Assembly (NCBI GenBank): GCA_036676195.1 | Contig: JAKFDK010000140.1 | Span: 21,342-85,341 of the forward strand | From: JAKFDK01 sp036676195 | GTDB taxonomy: Bacteria > Bacillota > Sulfobacillia > Symbiobacteriales > ZC4RG38 | Direction: 5' to 3' | DNA: 64,000 bases | Made by a program: the position numbers and the translations under genes | Shown here: piece after piece, positions 1 to 8,064 of the stretch | Numbering within the stretch: position 1 is the first letter of the stretch | Layout of the letters: each line of letters begins with the position of its first letter | Notes under the pieces: model-generated | The model's database searches: none | What the model was told of the DNA's origin: nothing | Seen by the model: only the letters and a program-made list of their open reading frames with translations

Positions 1-842
1 GCAAACCAGTCCACAACGGCCGTGCCCAGGCCGGGAATGAAGCCAACCCATGAGCCGATCAGGCTGCACCGGAGCACCAGAAACTTGTGTTTCCAGACCT
101 CCCGGATGGCGCCCCAAACCCCTGCCATTGCACTCCCTTTGAGCACGGCCTGCCGGTCGGCCATCTCCTTGCCACGGATATACATTTCCATGACCTCGGG
201 CACGGCGAAGACCCCCAGAACCACCGCTACCAGTGGCAGACCGTCCATCAGGTAGGTCCCGCCGAAGGTCCAGCGGGGGAAAGCAACGGTCTTGGCCAGG
301 CCCACCATGGAGAGCATCAACCCCGCCGAACCTGCCAGCAGACCCCGGACCAAACTGCCGGAACTCAAAGCCGCCACCATGGTGATTCCTGTGAGGCCAA
401 CCATAAACAGCTCAGGGGAGCCAAACGCCAGCACCAGGGGCCTTAAGATCGGCAGGGACAGGCCCAGGACCAGCGACCCGAACAGCCCGCCCACCATCGA
501 CGCCACAAAGGCCACCGCCAGCGCCCGCTGGGCCTGCCCCTGCCTGGCCAGGGGCTGACCATCCAGTATGGTGGCCTGTGCGGCAGAGGTACCGGGGACA
601 CCAAACAGGACGGCGGGGATCGTGTCAGTGGTATGGACAACCGACAGCAGGCCAATGGCCATGGCGACCGCTGTTGACGCGTCCAGAGTGAACATGAAGG
701 GCAGGAGCAGAGCCAGCCCGGTGATGCCATTCAGACCTGGAACGGCCCCGAATATCATCCCTGTCAGAACGCCACCCAGGAGCGCCAGCAAATGCATGGG
801 TTCAAACAGGCCGAGCAGGGTGGTCCAGATTGTTTCGAGCAA
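1..842 (-). CDS. Tripartite tricarboxylate transporter large permease, TctA family (C-terminus beyond window)
   Basis: This is the N-terminal 280 residues of a TctA-type polytopic permease; family members are about 500 residues. TctA is the large membrane subunit that imports carboxylates using a TctC-type binding protein. I see a hydrophobic N-terminus, the glycine/proline motif GAVPGLNG near residue 35, and the related second motif GFIPGLGTAVVDWF at the window edge, both hallmarks of the family. I chose the TTG at 842: an in-frame stop lies just upstream and a GGGGTGA ribosome site sits before it. It follows the binding-protein gene by 17 bases, so the two are one transcript. No small TctB subunit lies between them; it could lie further left, outside the window. 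Confidence 0.85.
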   Translation of the reverse strand, partial: MLETIWTTLLGLFEPMHLLALLGGVLTGMIFGAVPGLNGITGLALLLPFMFTLDASTAVAMAIGLLSVVHTTDTIPAVLFGVPGTSAAQATILDGQPLARQGQAQRALAVAFVASMVGGLFGSLVLGLSLPILRPLVLAFGSPELFMVGLTGITMVAALSSGSLVRGLLAGSAGLMLSMVGLAKTVAFPRWTFGGTYLMDGLPLVAVVLGVFAVPEVMEMYIRGKEMADRQAVLKGSAMAGVWGAIREVWKHKFLVLRCSLIGSWVGFIPGLGTAVVDWF

Positions 843-859
843 TAGGGCTCACCCCTTGA

Positions 860-2011
860 TCAAGATGTCCCTTCCTTCCAACGCTGGAGATGCCGCTCCA
901 CGATGGTCTTGGGCGTAGAAAGCATCCGTTTGGAGATCTGGGTATAGGTCTTGCCATCCACATAGCCAAGGGGCTTGCCTTTCACCTGGTTTTTGCTGAT
1001 CCACTTCTCGTCCTGGAACGCCTTGACCAGCGCCGCCCCCACGGCATCGACAATTTCCTGGGGCGTGCCGGGGGGCATCAGGAAGGTGCGGTTGGCCGAC
1101 CGCGAGCCTGCAACCAGCTTCTGCTCCTCCAGCGCCTCACCGGACAGGTCTTTTCCGGTTGCTTCCTTATAAACCTCAGCAAAGGTGGGGATATGGTCCA
1201 TCCGTTCGTCCCGGACAATGTCGTCCCCACGGAGCAGACCGGTTTGCCAGGCCGCCACGATGGTGCCGTTCTTGACTTCGCTATCCAGCGACTTCCAGTA
1301 GGCCGTCGGCGAGTCGTTAAAGAAGTCTGCCTCGCCCTTCAGTACCGCCGGCCTGGCCTCACCGGCACCGCCGGGATACTGCACCGCTTTGAACTTCAGC
1401 CCCAGGGCGGTTAACGATGAGAGCATGTCCACCGTGGTCGTACTGGCGGGCGACCGCACGGCGGCGTAGAAGACGCCCTCCCGGCCGTACAGGTCCTTGG
1501 CGTTCTTGATGCCTTTCTTGGCCGACATGTAGGTCATGCTGCCCTCACTCAACCCGCCCAGGGCCGGCATTTTCGAAACATCGTAATTCGCCCGGCTGGC
1601 CTCGGCCCACAACTGGTTGAATTCCGGAAGCGAGGCATGGATGATGGTATAGCCATCGGGTTTTACCGATGAGTAGAAGTAGTTCATGCCGGTTACCCCC
1701 CCGGCACCGGGCCGGTTCTCAACCACCACATTGGGCTGACCGGGAATGTACTGGCTCAGAACCGGGGCCAGCAACCGTGCGCTCACATCAAGGCTCCCGC
1801 CGGGTTCGAACGGAACGATCAGCTTGATTTCCTTTCCCTTGTAATACGCGGCGGCGTCAAAGGACTTCTCCGGCGCCTTTGCTGCCGCGGGCTGTGCCGC
1901 CGGCTGCGCCGCCGGTTTGGCCTGTCCGCACCCCAGGGCAGTCAGCCCCGTCATCGCCAGAACCAGGAACCTGCCAAAAGCCGCCTTCCGACCCTTACCA
2001 CGGGACATCAT
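860..2011 (-). CDS. Tripartite tricarboxylate transporter substrate-binding lipoprotein, TctC/Bug family
   Basis: Extracytoplasmic solute receptor that delivers a carboxylate to TctA. The N-terminus has basic residues, a hydrophobic stretch and a lipobox ending in ALGC, so the mature protein is probably a membrane-anchored lipoprotein; an Ala/Pro-rich linker follows. The Bug-family pattern is clear: VPFEPGGSLD, then VVVENRPGAGG, then a mature domain of about 300 residues. Start at 2011 (tandem ATG codons at 2011 and 2008) has a run of six G at good spacing; an in-frame GTG/ATG further up (2062) lacks support. It lies 79 bases after the molybdoenzyme gene and just before the permease, so its ligand may be the molybdoenzyme's substrate. 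The ligand cannot be read from sequence. Confidence 0.88.
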   Translation of the reverse strand: MMSRGKGRKAAFGRFLVLAMTGLTALGCGQAKPAAQPAAQPAAAKAPEKSFDAAAYYKGKEIKLIVPFEPGGSLDVSARLLAPVLSQYIPGQPNVVVENRPGAGGVTGMNYFYSSVKPDGYTIIHASLPEFNQLWAEASRANYDVSKMPALGGLSEGSMTYMSAKKGIKNAKDLYGREGVFYAAVRSPASTTTVDMLSSLTALGLKFKAVQYPGGAGEARPAVLKGEADFFNDSPTAYWKSLDSEVKNGTIVAAWQTGLLRGDDIVRDERMDHIPTFAEVYKEATGKDLSGEALEEQKLVAGSRSANRTFLMPPGTPQEIVDAVGAALVKAFQDEKWISKNQVKGKPLGYVDGKTYTQISKRMLSTPKTIVERHLQRWKEGTS

Positions 2012-2090
2012 GTGCAACCCCCCACTTGATCCGTGTTGACGCCGGTTCAGCCCGGGCATCATCCGGGCGCGGCGCCTGCGGCGACTGCGG

Positions 2091-4637
2091 TCACCGCTTT
2101 GCCGCTGCTCCTGCTTTTCGCACCTTTACCCGGACGCAAGCGTCCACACCGGAGGACACCCAGTCCATGTGCTCGATGTCCATCGGCAGCAGGTGGCTGA
2201 AGTTGGCACCCTTGCCCCGTGCCACCGGCTTGCCCTTGGCCCAGGCGCCGAAGTGCCCGGCCATGCCGATGACCTCCGGGTGAATCAGTTCAGTGACCCT
2301 GGCAACACCCTCTACCCGCGCCACCGAGGATTCCACCTCGATGGTGTCGCCGTCGTGAATCCCCAGGGCCTGCGCTGTGACGGTGTTAACGAGCATCTTT
2401 TGCGCGTAGGGGTTATGCTGGGCGAACTCCTGCAGCCACGGGTTCTGGGCTGTAATGGACTGGAAATGCGTCGGCAGGCGGAAGCTGACAGCATACAGTT
2501 CATTCCCGGGCTGTTCTCTGAACGCAGGGCAGGGCTTCCACACCGGCAGCGGCATGTAGTCTGAAGTATCCCACTCGATCTCCAGTTCCCGGGTCATGGC
2601 CTCCACATCCCGCCCTGCCCGCAGGATGTTTTCGAAATAGATCGGGAAGCGGACCTGCGCCAGGTCAATCGGGTAGAGCTCGTCTGCGGTACGCTCCTGC
2701 TTGTGATAGCCGTGGCCCTGCATCCAGCCCAGGCCCTTTTCCTGGCCCAGGGTGGACTTGGCCCAGCGATCGAAGATTTCTTCCCGGGTGTACTTCTTTT
2801 TCGGGTCCAACTGATAGGGCTCTTTCAGGTGGAAGCGGGCGTTCAGCACCCGGTACACGTCGCCCAGGAAGCCGATCCGCTCCGCCAGTTCGAGCAGAAT
2901 ATCCGTCCAGGGACGCACCCCCGGTGGCGGTTCCACCACGGGCTGGCGCACGCCCCAGTAGTAGTGGCCGGTGGCCGGGGATACAGCGGCGTGGAAGCCG
3001 TTGGGGAACAGTTCGAGCTTCTCCAGGTAGTGGGCGTCCGGGAACACGAGATCGGCAAAATAGGACATCTCGTCCAGATGCGTGCCCATAAAGATCACGT
3101 GTTTGAATCGGTTGAGGGTTTCGGCCGTGACGTCATGGTTGACGTTGGCCATGAAGTGGTTGCGCCGGCAGATGATGAGCACTTCCGGCTGGTAGGGCAG
3201 TTTGATGCGGTCAGGGTTCAGGGTGCTGATCTGATACATGGGGCTGCGGTTGGTGGAGATGGGATACAGTTCGTTGGCTCCCATCGTCTCCGGACGCTTG
3301 ACCCGCCAGCGGTAGTAGTTGACGCCGTGACCGATGCGCTCGGGGGGAACCACCAGCCCGTCAGCCTCGCTGGGACCCCACCGGCCGTCCGGACCCACCA
3401 GGTTGATGCCCCGGTGACCGCCCGGGCGGTAGAAAGCCCCGACGATCATGTTCAGGATCTGCATCGACAGGGCCACGTGCACGCCGTGCTTGTGGGCACC
3501 CGCGCCCCGGTAGATATTCACCGCCACCGGCCGGTAGGGCATGGTCTTGCCCTTGATGGTGATGGTGGAACCGATTTGCGCCGCTTCCCCGAACTCCCGC
3601 GCCAGCCGCCGGATGGTGGCCGCCGGGATGGTGGTGATCTGGGACGCCCACTCCGGCGTGAACTGTCGGACATGCTCCTTCAAACGCTGAAAGGCCGGCT
3701 GGCAGGCGGTGCCATCAACGGTGAAGTTGCCCGCCAGGGCCAAATCGGTCGCCCCCTGGTCATGGCAGCAAGCCTGCTGGCCCTGATTGTTCCACACCTG
3801 TGGTTTGCCGGCCGCATCCCGCACGTAGAGTCCGTCGGCGCTCACCAGATACGGCCCGTTGGTGTACCGCTGGATGAACTCGGCATCATAGATGTTCAGA
3901 TCATTGAGCAGGACGTTGACCATCGCCAGGATCAGGGCGGCGTCGGTCCCTGGCCGGATGGGCACCCATTCGTTGGCCTTGGCACCCGCATGAGAGCATA
4001 CCGGATCCACCGACACCACCTTCAGGCCCTTGACCCGGGCATCGGCCATCTTCTGGGTCATGATGTTCGGGTTAAGACCCATCATGAATCCGGCCTGGTT
4101 TCCCAACAGGATGACATATTTACAGTGCTCGACATCGAAATCCGAATGGAATGTACCGTTAGTCAGGTACATGGATGAATGCAGGTAGTTGCCACAGAAG
4201 TAGCCGGACCAGTGGCCGTTGGGCGTACCATAGGCCGCCGACCAGGCCGGTACGATGGTGGCGTGGGCCGGGGGATCGAAGGTGGTGATGGTGAGCTTGC
4301 GCGGATCGTCCTTCCGCACATCGCCGAGGATTTTAGCTGCCGTTTCCAGTGCCTCTTCCCAACTGATGGGTACCCAGCCGGGGTCAACCCCAATGCCTTT
4401 CTGCGGGTTGGTGCGCTTCATCGGTGTCTTGATCCGGCTTGGATCATACAGTCCCATCAGCCCGGACTGTCCCTTGCCGCAAAGCTTCCCCCAGTTGTGG
4501 GGGCATTCGGGATCCCCTTCGATCTTTTGCACCACACCGTTGACTCGGTGAACTTTAATCCCACAGAAGGTAAAACACATATCACAGACGGAGTGTACCC
4601 AAACGTCATCCTGTGCAGCCTTGGCGGTCTCCGCCAC
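2091..4637 (-). CDS. Molybdopterin oxidoreductase catalytic subunit (PsrA/PhsA/PadB-like)
   Basis: Catalytic subunit of a DMSO-reductase-family enzyme that binds bis-molybdopterin-guanine-dinucleotide Mo or W and one [4Fe-4S] cluster. Cluster ligands are C18, C21, C25 and C53, followed by a Lys two residues on (CGKG). A YFCGNYLHSS segment near residue 160 offers a Cys as likely metal ligand. The C-terminal molydopterin-binding domain contains NTVTAQALGI and a GHFGAWAKG motif. I find no Tat signal, so the active site is probably cytoplasmic unless a partner carries the signal. Start GTG 4637 has AAGGAGG eight bases upstream; the in-frame GTG 4655 does not. Partners upstream are a MoaD-like protein, NrfD anchor and Fe-S subunit. 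Substrate unknown; the adjacent Tct transporter hints at a carboxylate. It resembles the subunit at 26705. Confidence 0.88.
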   Translation of the reverse strand: MAETAKAAQDDVWVHSVCDMCFTFCGIKVHRVNGVVQKIEGDPECPHNWGKLCGKGQSGLMGLYDPSRIKTPMKRTNPQKGIGVDPGWVPISWEEALETAAKILGDVRKDDPRKLTITTFDPPAHATIVPAWSAAYGTPNGHWSGYFCGNYLHSSMYLTNGTFHSDFDVEHCKYVILLGNQAGFMMGLNPNIMTQKMADARVKGLKVVSVDPVCSHAGAKANEWVPIRPGTDAALILAMVNVLLNDLNIYDAEFIQRYTNGPYLVSADGLYVRDAAGKPQVWNNQGQQACCHDQGATDLALAGNFTVDGTACQPAFQRLKEHVRQFTPEWASQITTIPAATIRRLAREFGEAAQIGSTITIKGKTMPYRPVAVNIYRGAGAHKHGVHVALSMQILNMIVGAFYRPGGHRGINLVGPDGRWGPSEADGLVVPPERIGHGVNYYRWRVKRPETMGANELYPISTNRSPMYQISTLNPDRIKLPYQPEVLIICRRNHFMANVNHDVTAETLNRFKHVIFMGTHLDEMSYFADLVFPDAHYLEKLELFPNGFHAAVSPATGHYYWGVRQPVVEPPPGVRPWTDILLELAERIGFLGDVYRVLNARFHLKEPYQLDPKKKYTREEIFDRWAKSTLGQEKGLGWMQGHGYHKQERTADELYPIDLAQVRFPIYFENILRAGRDVEAMTRELEIEWDTSDYMPLPVWKPCPAFREQPGNELYAVSFRLPTHFQSITAQNPWLQEFAQHNPYAQKMLVNTVTAQALGIHDGDTIEVESSVARVEGVARVTELIHPEVIGMAGHFGAWAKGKPVARGKGANFSHLLPMDIEHMDWVSSGVDACVRVKVRKAGAAAKR

Positions 4638-4687
4638 ACGCATTGCCTCCTTCACCGAGCCGAAAGCGGCTCTTCGTCTGTTAACGG

Positions 4688-4984
4688 TCAGCCCCCGGAG
4701 ATGGGATCCATGCCCACCACCACCGCGACCTCGCCTTCATTCTGTAACACGGTATCCAAACCCTGGAATTCACTCACGTTGCGGCCGCCGACGATGACCC
4801 GCGCCCCTTCCCGCAACTGGCCGCCGCGGGTGAGCAGGGCTACCCCGATATCGTCACTCCGATTGTGCTGCAAGACCGCCAGCAGGTCTCGCACCGTGGC
4901 ACCCGGCGGTACCTCTACCCGCTCCTCGGATACCCCGGCCAGTTGTTGCAGAAAGCCCAGGTAGTGCACGCTCAACTGTGGCAC
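4688..4984 (-). CDS. MoaD/ThiS-family ubiquitin-fold protein
   Basis: A 98-residue beta-grasp protein ending in a di-glycine (SGG), the group activated by MoeB-type enzymes for sulfur transfer in molybdopterin synthase. Visible MoaD features are the VPPGATVRDLL segment, corresponding to the helix after strand 2, and VNGRxV-like VGGRNVSEF before the tail. It sits between the NrfD and catalytic subunits of one molybdoenzyme, not with other cofactor-biosynthesis genes. It may therefore be dedicated to that enzyme's cofactor or be a structural subunit; this is inference. GTG start at 4984 follows GGGAGGGG. A second example is at 26343. Confidence 0.8.
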   Translation of the reverse strand: MPQLSVHYLGFLQQLAGVSEERVEVPPGATVRDLLAVLQHNRSDDIGVALLTRGGQLREGARVIVGGRNVSEFQGLDTVLQNEGEVAVVVGMDPISGG

Positions 4985-5016
4985 CGGTTCCCCTCCCTGC
5001 CGTGACGGCTGTCGGA

Positions 5017-5889
5017 CTAGACGGGTGACCCGTAAATGCCGGCCCGCAGCAGACTATACCGGAACAGATACCCGCCGATCAGGGTGGCGACCGCCGCCAC
5101 CTGCACCCAGGCAGCCGGCATTCCCGTCGCCGTCGCCGCCGCCAGGAGGAGCAGCGGCAGCACCAGTCCCAGGCCGACCACGCCCCCGTAAAACAGGCCT
5201 GACAAGTGACCCTTGGTCAGCCGCCGTACTGACTCCCGCGCCGCGGCAGTGGAACGCCGCATCACCTCGAGATAGAAAGCGAGGAGCACCGCATTGAGGG
5301 CGGCGAGGGGGAGGGCGACACTGGCCATCAGGTCGTGGGTAGCTGCAAGTGGCACGCCCCCGAGCAAGAACAGCAACAGCATGGCACCACCCAGGGAATA
5401 GGTGACAAATAGCACCGGTAGCAGGGGGGTATGCCAGAACGGGATGCTGGGCGAGGAGGTCAGCACAAAGCCCGGGTAGATCACCACCAGGGCCGCCGTG
5501 ATGCCGGCCAGTACTAACAGCGCCTTGCCGGCGACATGGGTATCTGCCCAGGAGGTCTGAACGGCCCCACCCACTCCCGGTAACAAAGCCAGAACGGCAA
5601 AAATAAAAAATAGCGTGACAAACAGCGCCCCGCGACTGATCCAGGAGGTGGAAACACCCCGGAAGGCACGCCAAAAGTGCATGGGCCGGTGAAGGTGACT
5701 CATCAGTACCAGTGCTGCAAACAGTACCAGGCCAACCGCAACCCAGGCGCCGGTAAGCGAGCCGGTCCAGACGGAGATCAGGAACAGCCCGCCCCCCAGT
5801 CCGCCACTGAACAGATCCAGGGCGACCTGCCAGTTCCACTGGGTTTGGCTGCGAAATTTTCGTGAGAACTCTGTCTGTTCAGCCTGCAC
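5017..5889 (-). CDS. NrfD/PsrC-like membrane anchor subunit
   Basis: Polytopic quinone-interacting subunit with roughly eight hydrophobic segments across 290 residues. The motif SHLHRPMHFWRAFRG, followed by SWISRGA, is characteristic of NrfD/PsrC/PadD proteins and is also present in the paralogue at 29413. It should pass electrons between the Fe-S subunit and menaquinone; the futalosine menaquinone genes at 51.9-56.0 kb fit. The GTG at 5889 has GAGG five bases upstream. It lies 18 bases after the Fe-S subunit gene in the same operon. Confidence 0.85.
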   Translation of the reverse strand: MQAEQTEFSRKFRSQTQWNWQVALDLFSGGLGGGLFLISVWTGSLTGAWVAVGLVLFAALVLMSHLHRPMHFWRAFRGVSTSWISRGALFVTLFFIFAVLALLPGVGGAVQTSWADTHVAGKALLVLAGITAALVVIYPGFVLTSSPSIPFWHTPLLPVLFVTYSLGGAMLLLFLLGGVPLAATHDLMASVALPLAALNAVLLAFYLEVMRRSTAAARESVRRLTKGHLSGLFYGGVVGLGLVLPLLLLAAATATGMPAAWVQVAAVATLIGGYLFRYSLLRAGIYGSPV

Positions 5890-5907
5890 GGATACCTCGC
5901 CCTTTCA

Positions 5908-6510
5908 TCAGTAGAGGTAATAGAGCGACGGATCGGTACCGAGGTCAGCCCGCGGTTGTACCCCATGTCGATCGCGAATCAGGCGCGAGAGCTCGCTGTT
6001 CGGGTCATCCAGATCACCAATGGTGATCGCTCGCGCCGGGCAGGTCTGCACACAGGCCGGCTCCAACCCCTGATCAAGGCGGTGGACACAGAACGTGCAC
6101 TTCTGGGCGACACCCGCCGGGGGCTTGCGCGGATGGTTGGCTTCATGCGGCGTGGGTCCTTCCGGATAGTAGTACTGCGGGCCGTCGGAGATCGTCCGTG
6201 CCTGGTACGGACAAGCAATCACGCAGGCACCGCAGCCAATGCATGCCTCGTAGTTTTGGAGCACCAACCCGTCCTTGGCCCGCTTGTACGTAGCCCCAGT
6301 GGGGCATACCGGCACGCAGGGCGGCGAGGCACAGTGCATGCACCGGGTTGGAAAGAACTCCCTGGTCACGTTCGGGAAGCGCCCTACTTCATCCTCAAGA
6401 ACCTGCAGCCAGAAAACGCCCGGAGGGGTCCCATTCTCGGACTTGCAGGCCAGAGCACAGGAGTTGCAGCCAACACATCGTTTTAGGTCGATTGCCATTC
6501 CCCAGCGCAC
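5908..6510 (-). CDS. 4Fe-4S ferredoxin-type electron-transfer subunit (PsrB/DmsB-like)
   Basis: About 200 residues with four cysteine groups typical of DmsB/PsrB/PadC subunits: CVGCNSCALAC, CMHCASPPCVPVC, CIGCGACVIAC and CTFC...C...C, so four [4Fe-4S] clusters are expected. It carries electrons between the Mo subunit and the NrfD anchor. I chose GTG 6510 because its product starts VRWGMAIDLKRCVGC, matching MRLGMVIDLRKCVGC of the paralogue at 30309, and because AGGGG lies seven bases upstream; the ORF stays open further upstream to 6576 without family similarity. It is the first gene of the operon. Confidence 0.9.
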   Translation of the reverse strand: MRWGMAIDLKRCVGCNSCALACKSENGTPPGVFWLQVLEDEVGRFPNVTREFFPTRCMHCASPPCVPVCPTGATYKRAKDGLVLQNYEACIGCGACVIACPYQARTISDGPQYYYPEGPTPHEANHPRKPPAGVAQKCTFCVHRLDQGLEPACVQTCPARAITIGDLDDPNSELSRLIRDRHGVQPRADLGTDPSLYYLY

Positions 6511-6623
6511 ATCTCTTCCCCTTTCTGGGTCGGCGTCTTCGCAACGGCATGGTCGTGTGATCCTGACAGACCACACCCGGTCAGACCGTTCGTAGTTGCC
6601 GCGACTATTATCGGATAGTGCTA

Positions 6624-6651
6624 ATTATACGCGGTTTTCAATGTTATTCAA
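6624..6651 (-). promoter_or_regulatory. Predicted sigma-A promoter of the left molybdoenzyme operon
   Basis: On the minus strand TTGAAT (6651-6646) and TATAAT (6629-6624) are separated by 16 bases. Transcription would start near 6617, leaving a leader of about 107 bases before the Fe-S subunit gene. A 9-base palindrome TTGTGACAA at 6676-6684 is centred about 63 bases upstream of that start, where a class I activator of the CRP/FNR type would bind. The activator link is inference. Confidence 0.6.
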
Positions 6652-6737
6652 CGAATAAGCGTGTATAGATCGGTATTGTGACAAAAACGGCATATCCAGG
6701 GCAAAATAATACATGCTTCGGCACGAGCGTTGCCGCG

Positions 6738-6775
6738 AAAAAGGTCCCTCGGCCACTTGCCGAGGGACCTTTTTC
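6738..6775. terminator. Bidirectional intrinsic terminator
   Basis: An 11-bp GC-rich stem (6743-6753 with 6759-6769) with a 5-base loop is flanked by A5 on the left and T5 on the right. It ends the aldehyde oxidoreductase operon, whose last gene stops at 6782, and would insulate the neighbouring promoter. Confidence 0.85.
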
Positions 6776-6781
6776 ATGCCA

Positions 6782-7390
6782 TCACGATGTCCGGGCCGCC
6801 GGCTTTGCCAGCAGGAGCCGGGCCGCCGCATAGGCATCCGGTGTGTTCAGGTTCAGGTGAATCAAAGGGTCGGCCACATCGGCGTAGCAGGTAGACTCCC
6901 GATAGGTCGTCCTGACCTGACGCAGGCCCTGGGTTTGTTCCTGCACTTGCAGCAGGTCAGGGATGAGGCTCCCTGCGAACAGGGGCGGGTGACCGGGGCG
7001 GCCGTTGTACCGGGGCACGGCTACCCTGGCGTCGGTGACCCGCCAGGTGTGTATCAGCGTGGAGACCGTGGCGGCGGACAGGGGTTGGTCGGCAGCCGCC
7101 ACCAGCACGGCGGCCGCGCCGGGCGATACGGCCTCTGCCCCGGCCCGGATACTGGTGGTCTTGCCGGCCTGATAGGCTGTGTTCAGGACCGTTCGCACCC
7201 CGGGGCGTCCAAGGAGGGGCAGCAGCCGGCGCGCCTGGTGGCCCACAACCGCCACGATCTCGTCGACCCCGGCGGCCTGCAACTGGTTCAACTGATAGGT
7301 GAGCAAGGGCACACCGTCCCAGGGCAGCAGGGCTTTCAACTGGCCCATGCGGCTGGACTCGCCGGCAGCCAGGATCACGGCGGCTATCAG
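6782..7390 (-). CDS. MocA/MobA-like molybdenum cofactor nucleotidyltransferase
   Basis: NTP-transferase-fold protein with the signature AAVILAAGESSRMG followed by KALLPW, as in MocA (molybdopterin cytidylyltransferase). MocA makes the MCD cofactor used by xanthine-dehydrogenase-family enzymes, and this gene closes the operon of such an enzyme, so MCD synthesis is the best call; MobA (GTP) is the alternative. The likely start is unusual: CTG 7390 gives MIAAVILAAG and has GGAGG ten bases upstream. GTG 7378 is the only standard codon nearby, and frames further upstream overlap the cytochrome gene. Confidence 0.8.
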   Translation of the reverse strand: MIAAVILAAGESSRMGQLKALLPWDGVPLLTYQLNQLQAAGVDEIVAVVGHQARRLLPLLGRPGVRTVLNTAYQAGKTTSIRAGAEAVSPGAAAVLVAAADQPLSAATVSTLIHTWRVTDARVAVPRYNGRPGHPPLFAGSLIPDLLQVQEQTQGLRQVRTTYRESTCYADVADPLIHLNLNTPDAYAAARLLLAKPAARTS

Positions 7391-7410
7391 AGCGTCATCA
7401 CCTCCGGCGG

Positions 7411-8064
7411 TCAGCGGGCAAACATCTTCCAGGCCAAAAAGCCGATTCCGGTCAGCCCCAGCCCCCATAGGGCCGGCATCAGCCAGGGTGTGCCCTCTGT
7501 TCGCACCTGGGCGTCGTCGGGGGTGGCGGCTATTTGTCTGACCGGGGTCGCCTCGCCCTGCACCGTGACCCCGGCGGCCGGGTTACCGTGGCTGCCGCCG
7601 GTGGCAGCCACGGCCATCATAAAGGCGAGGTCGGGCGGCCACGTCTGCACCCTGGCCGTGACGGGGGTCAGGGGCTGGTCGTCTGCAGGCACCTGGCGTA
7701 AGGACAGGAAGTAGGCCAGGACCTCGTACACCTGCTGGTTGGTCAGAATCCCTTGCTCTTCAGGCGGCATGCGGTTACGGATGAACATGGCGGTATCCTC
7801 TACGGCAGGCCAGCGGCGGGCGAAGTTCGGGCCGCGCAGCGTGGGGCCGGAGTCACCCACCCCGCCCAGGCCGTGGCACTCGATGCAGTGCCGGCTAAAG
7901 GTCCGCTCCCCGGCGGTGGCCTGTGCGCGGGTATAGGCAGCGGCCGGGGCCGCCGGACCCAGAAGCACGGCCGCCATCCCCAGCAATACAGCCGCCAGGG
8001 ACACCGGCGCCAGGAACCAGACGGCCGGCCGCGCCCGGCGGCCCGTTTGACTAGACCTCACCAT
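7411..8064 (-). CDS. Membrane-anchored c-type cytochrome
   Basis: The protein of 217 residues has an N-terminal signal/anchor (about residues 14-45), one haem c site CIECH at 60-64, a likely distal Met in RNRMPPEEQ, a Pro-rich linker and a C-terminal transmembrane helix. It is a monohaem class I cytochrome exposed outside the membrane. In this operon it should accept electrons from, or deliver them to, the exported aldehyde oxidoreductase chain. ATG 8064 gives a normal signal peptide and overlaps the preceding gene by 14 bases; an ATG 12 codons upstream is possible. Confidence 0.85.
   Translation of the reverse strand: MVRSSQTGRRARPAVWFLAPVSLAAVLLGMAAVLLGPAAPAAAYTRAQATAGERTFSRHCIECHGLGGVGDSGPTLRGPNFARRWPAVEDTAMFIRNRMPPEEQGILTNQQVYEVLAYFLSLRQVPADDQPLTPVTARVQTWPPDLAFMMAVAATGGSHGNPAAGVTVQGEATPVRQIAATPDDAQVRTEGTPWLMPALWGLGLTGIGFLAWKMFAR

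Noticed and set aside
2703..4178. Plus-strand open frame of 491 codons opposite the left molybdoenzyme gene
   Set aside because: Mirror of the third-codon-position GC bias of the real gene; no recognisable motifs or ribosome site.
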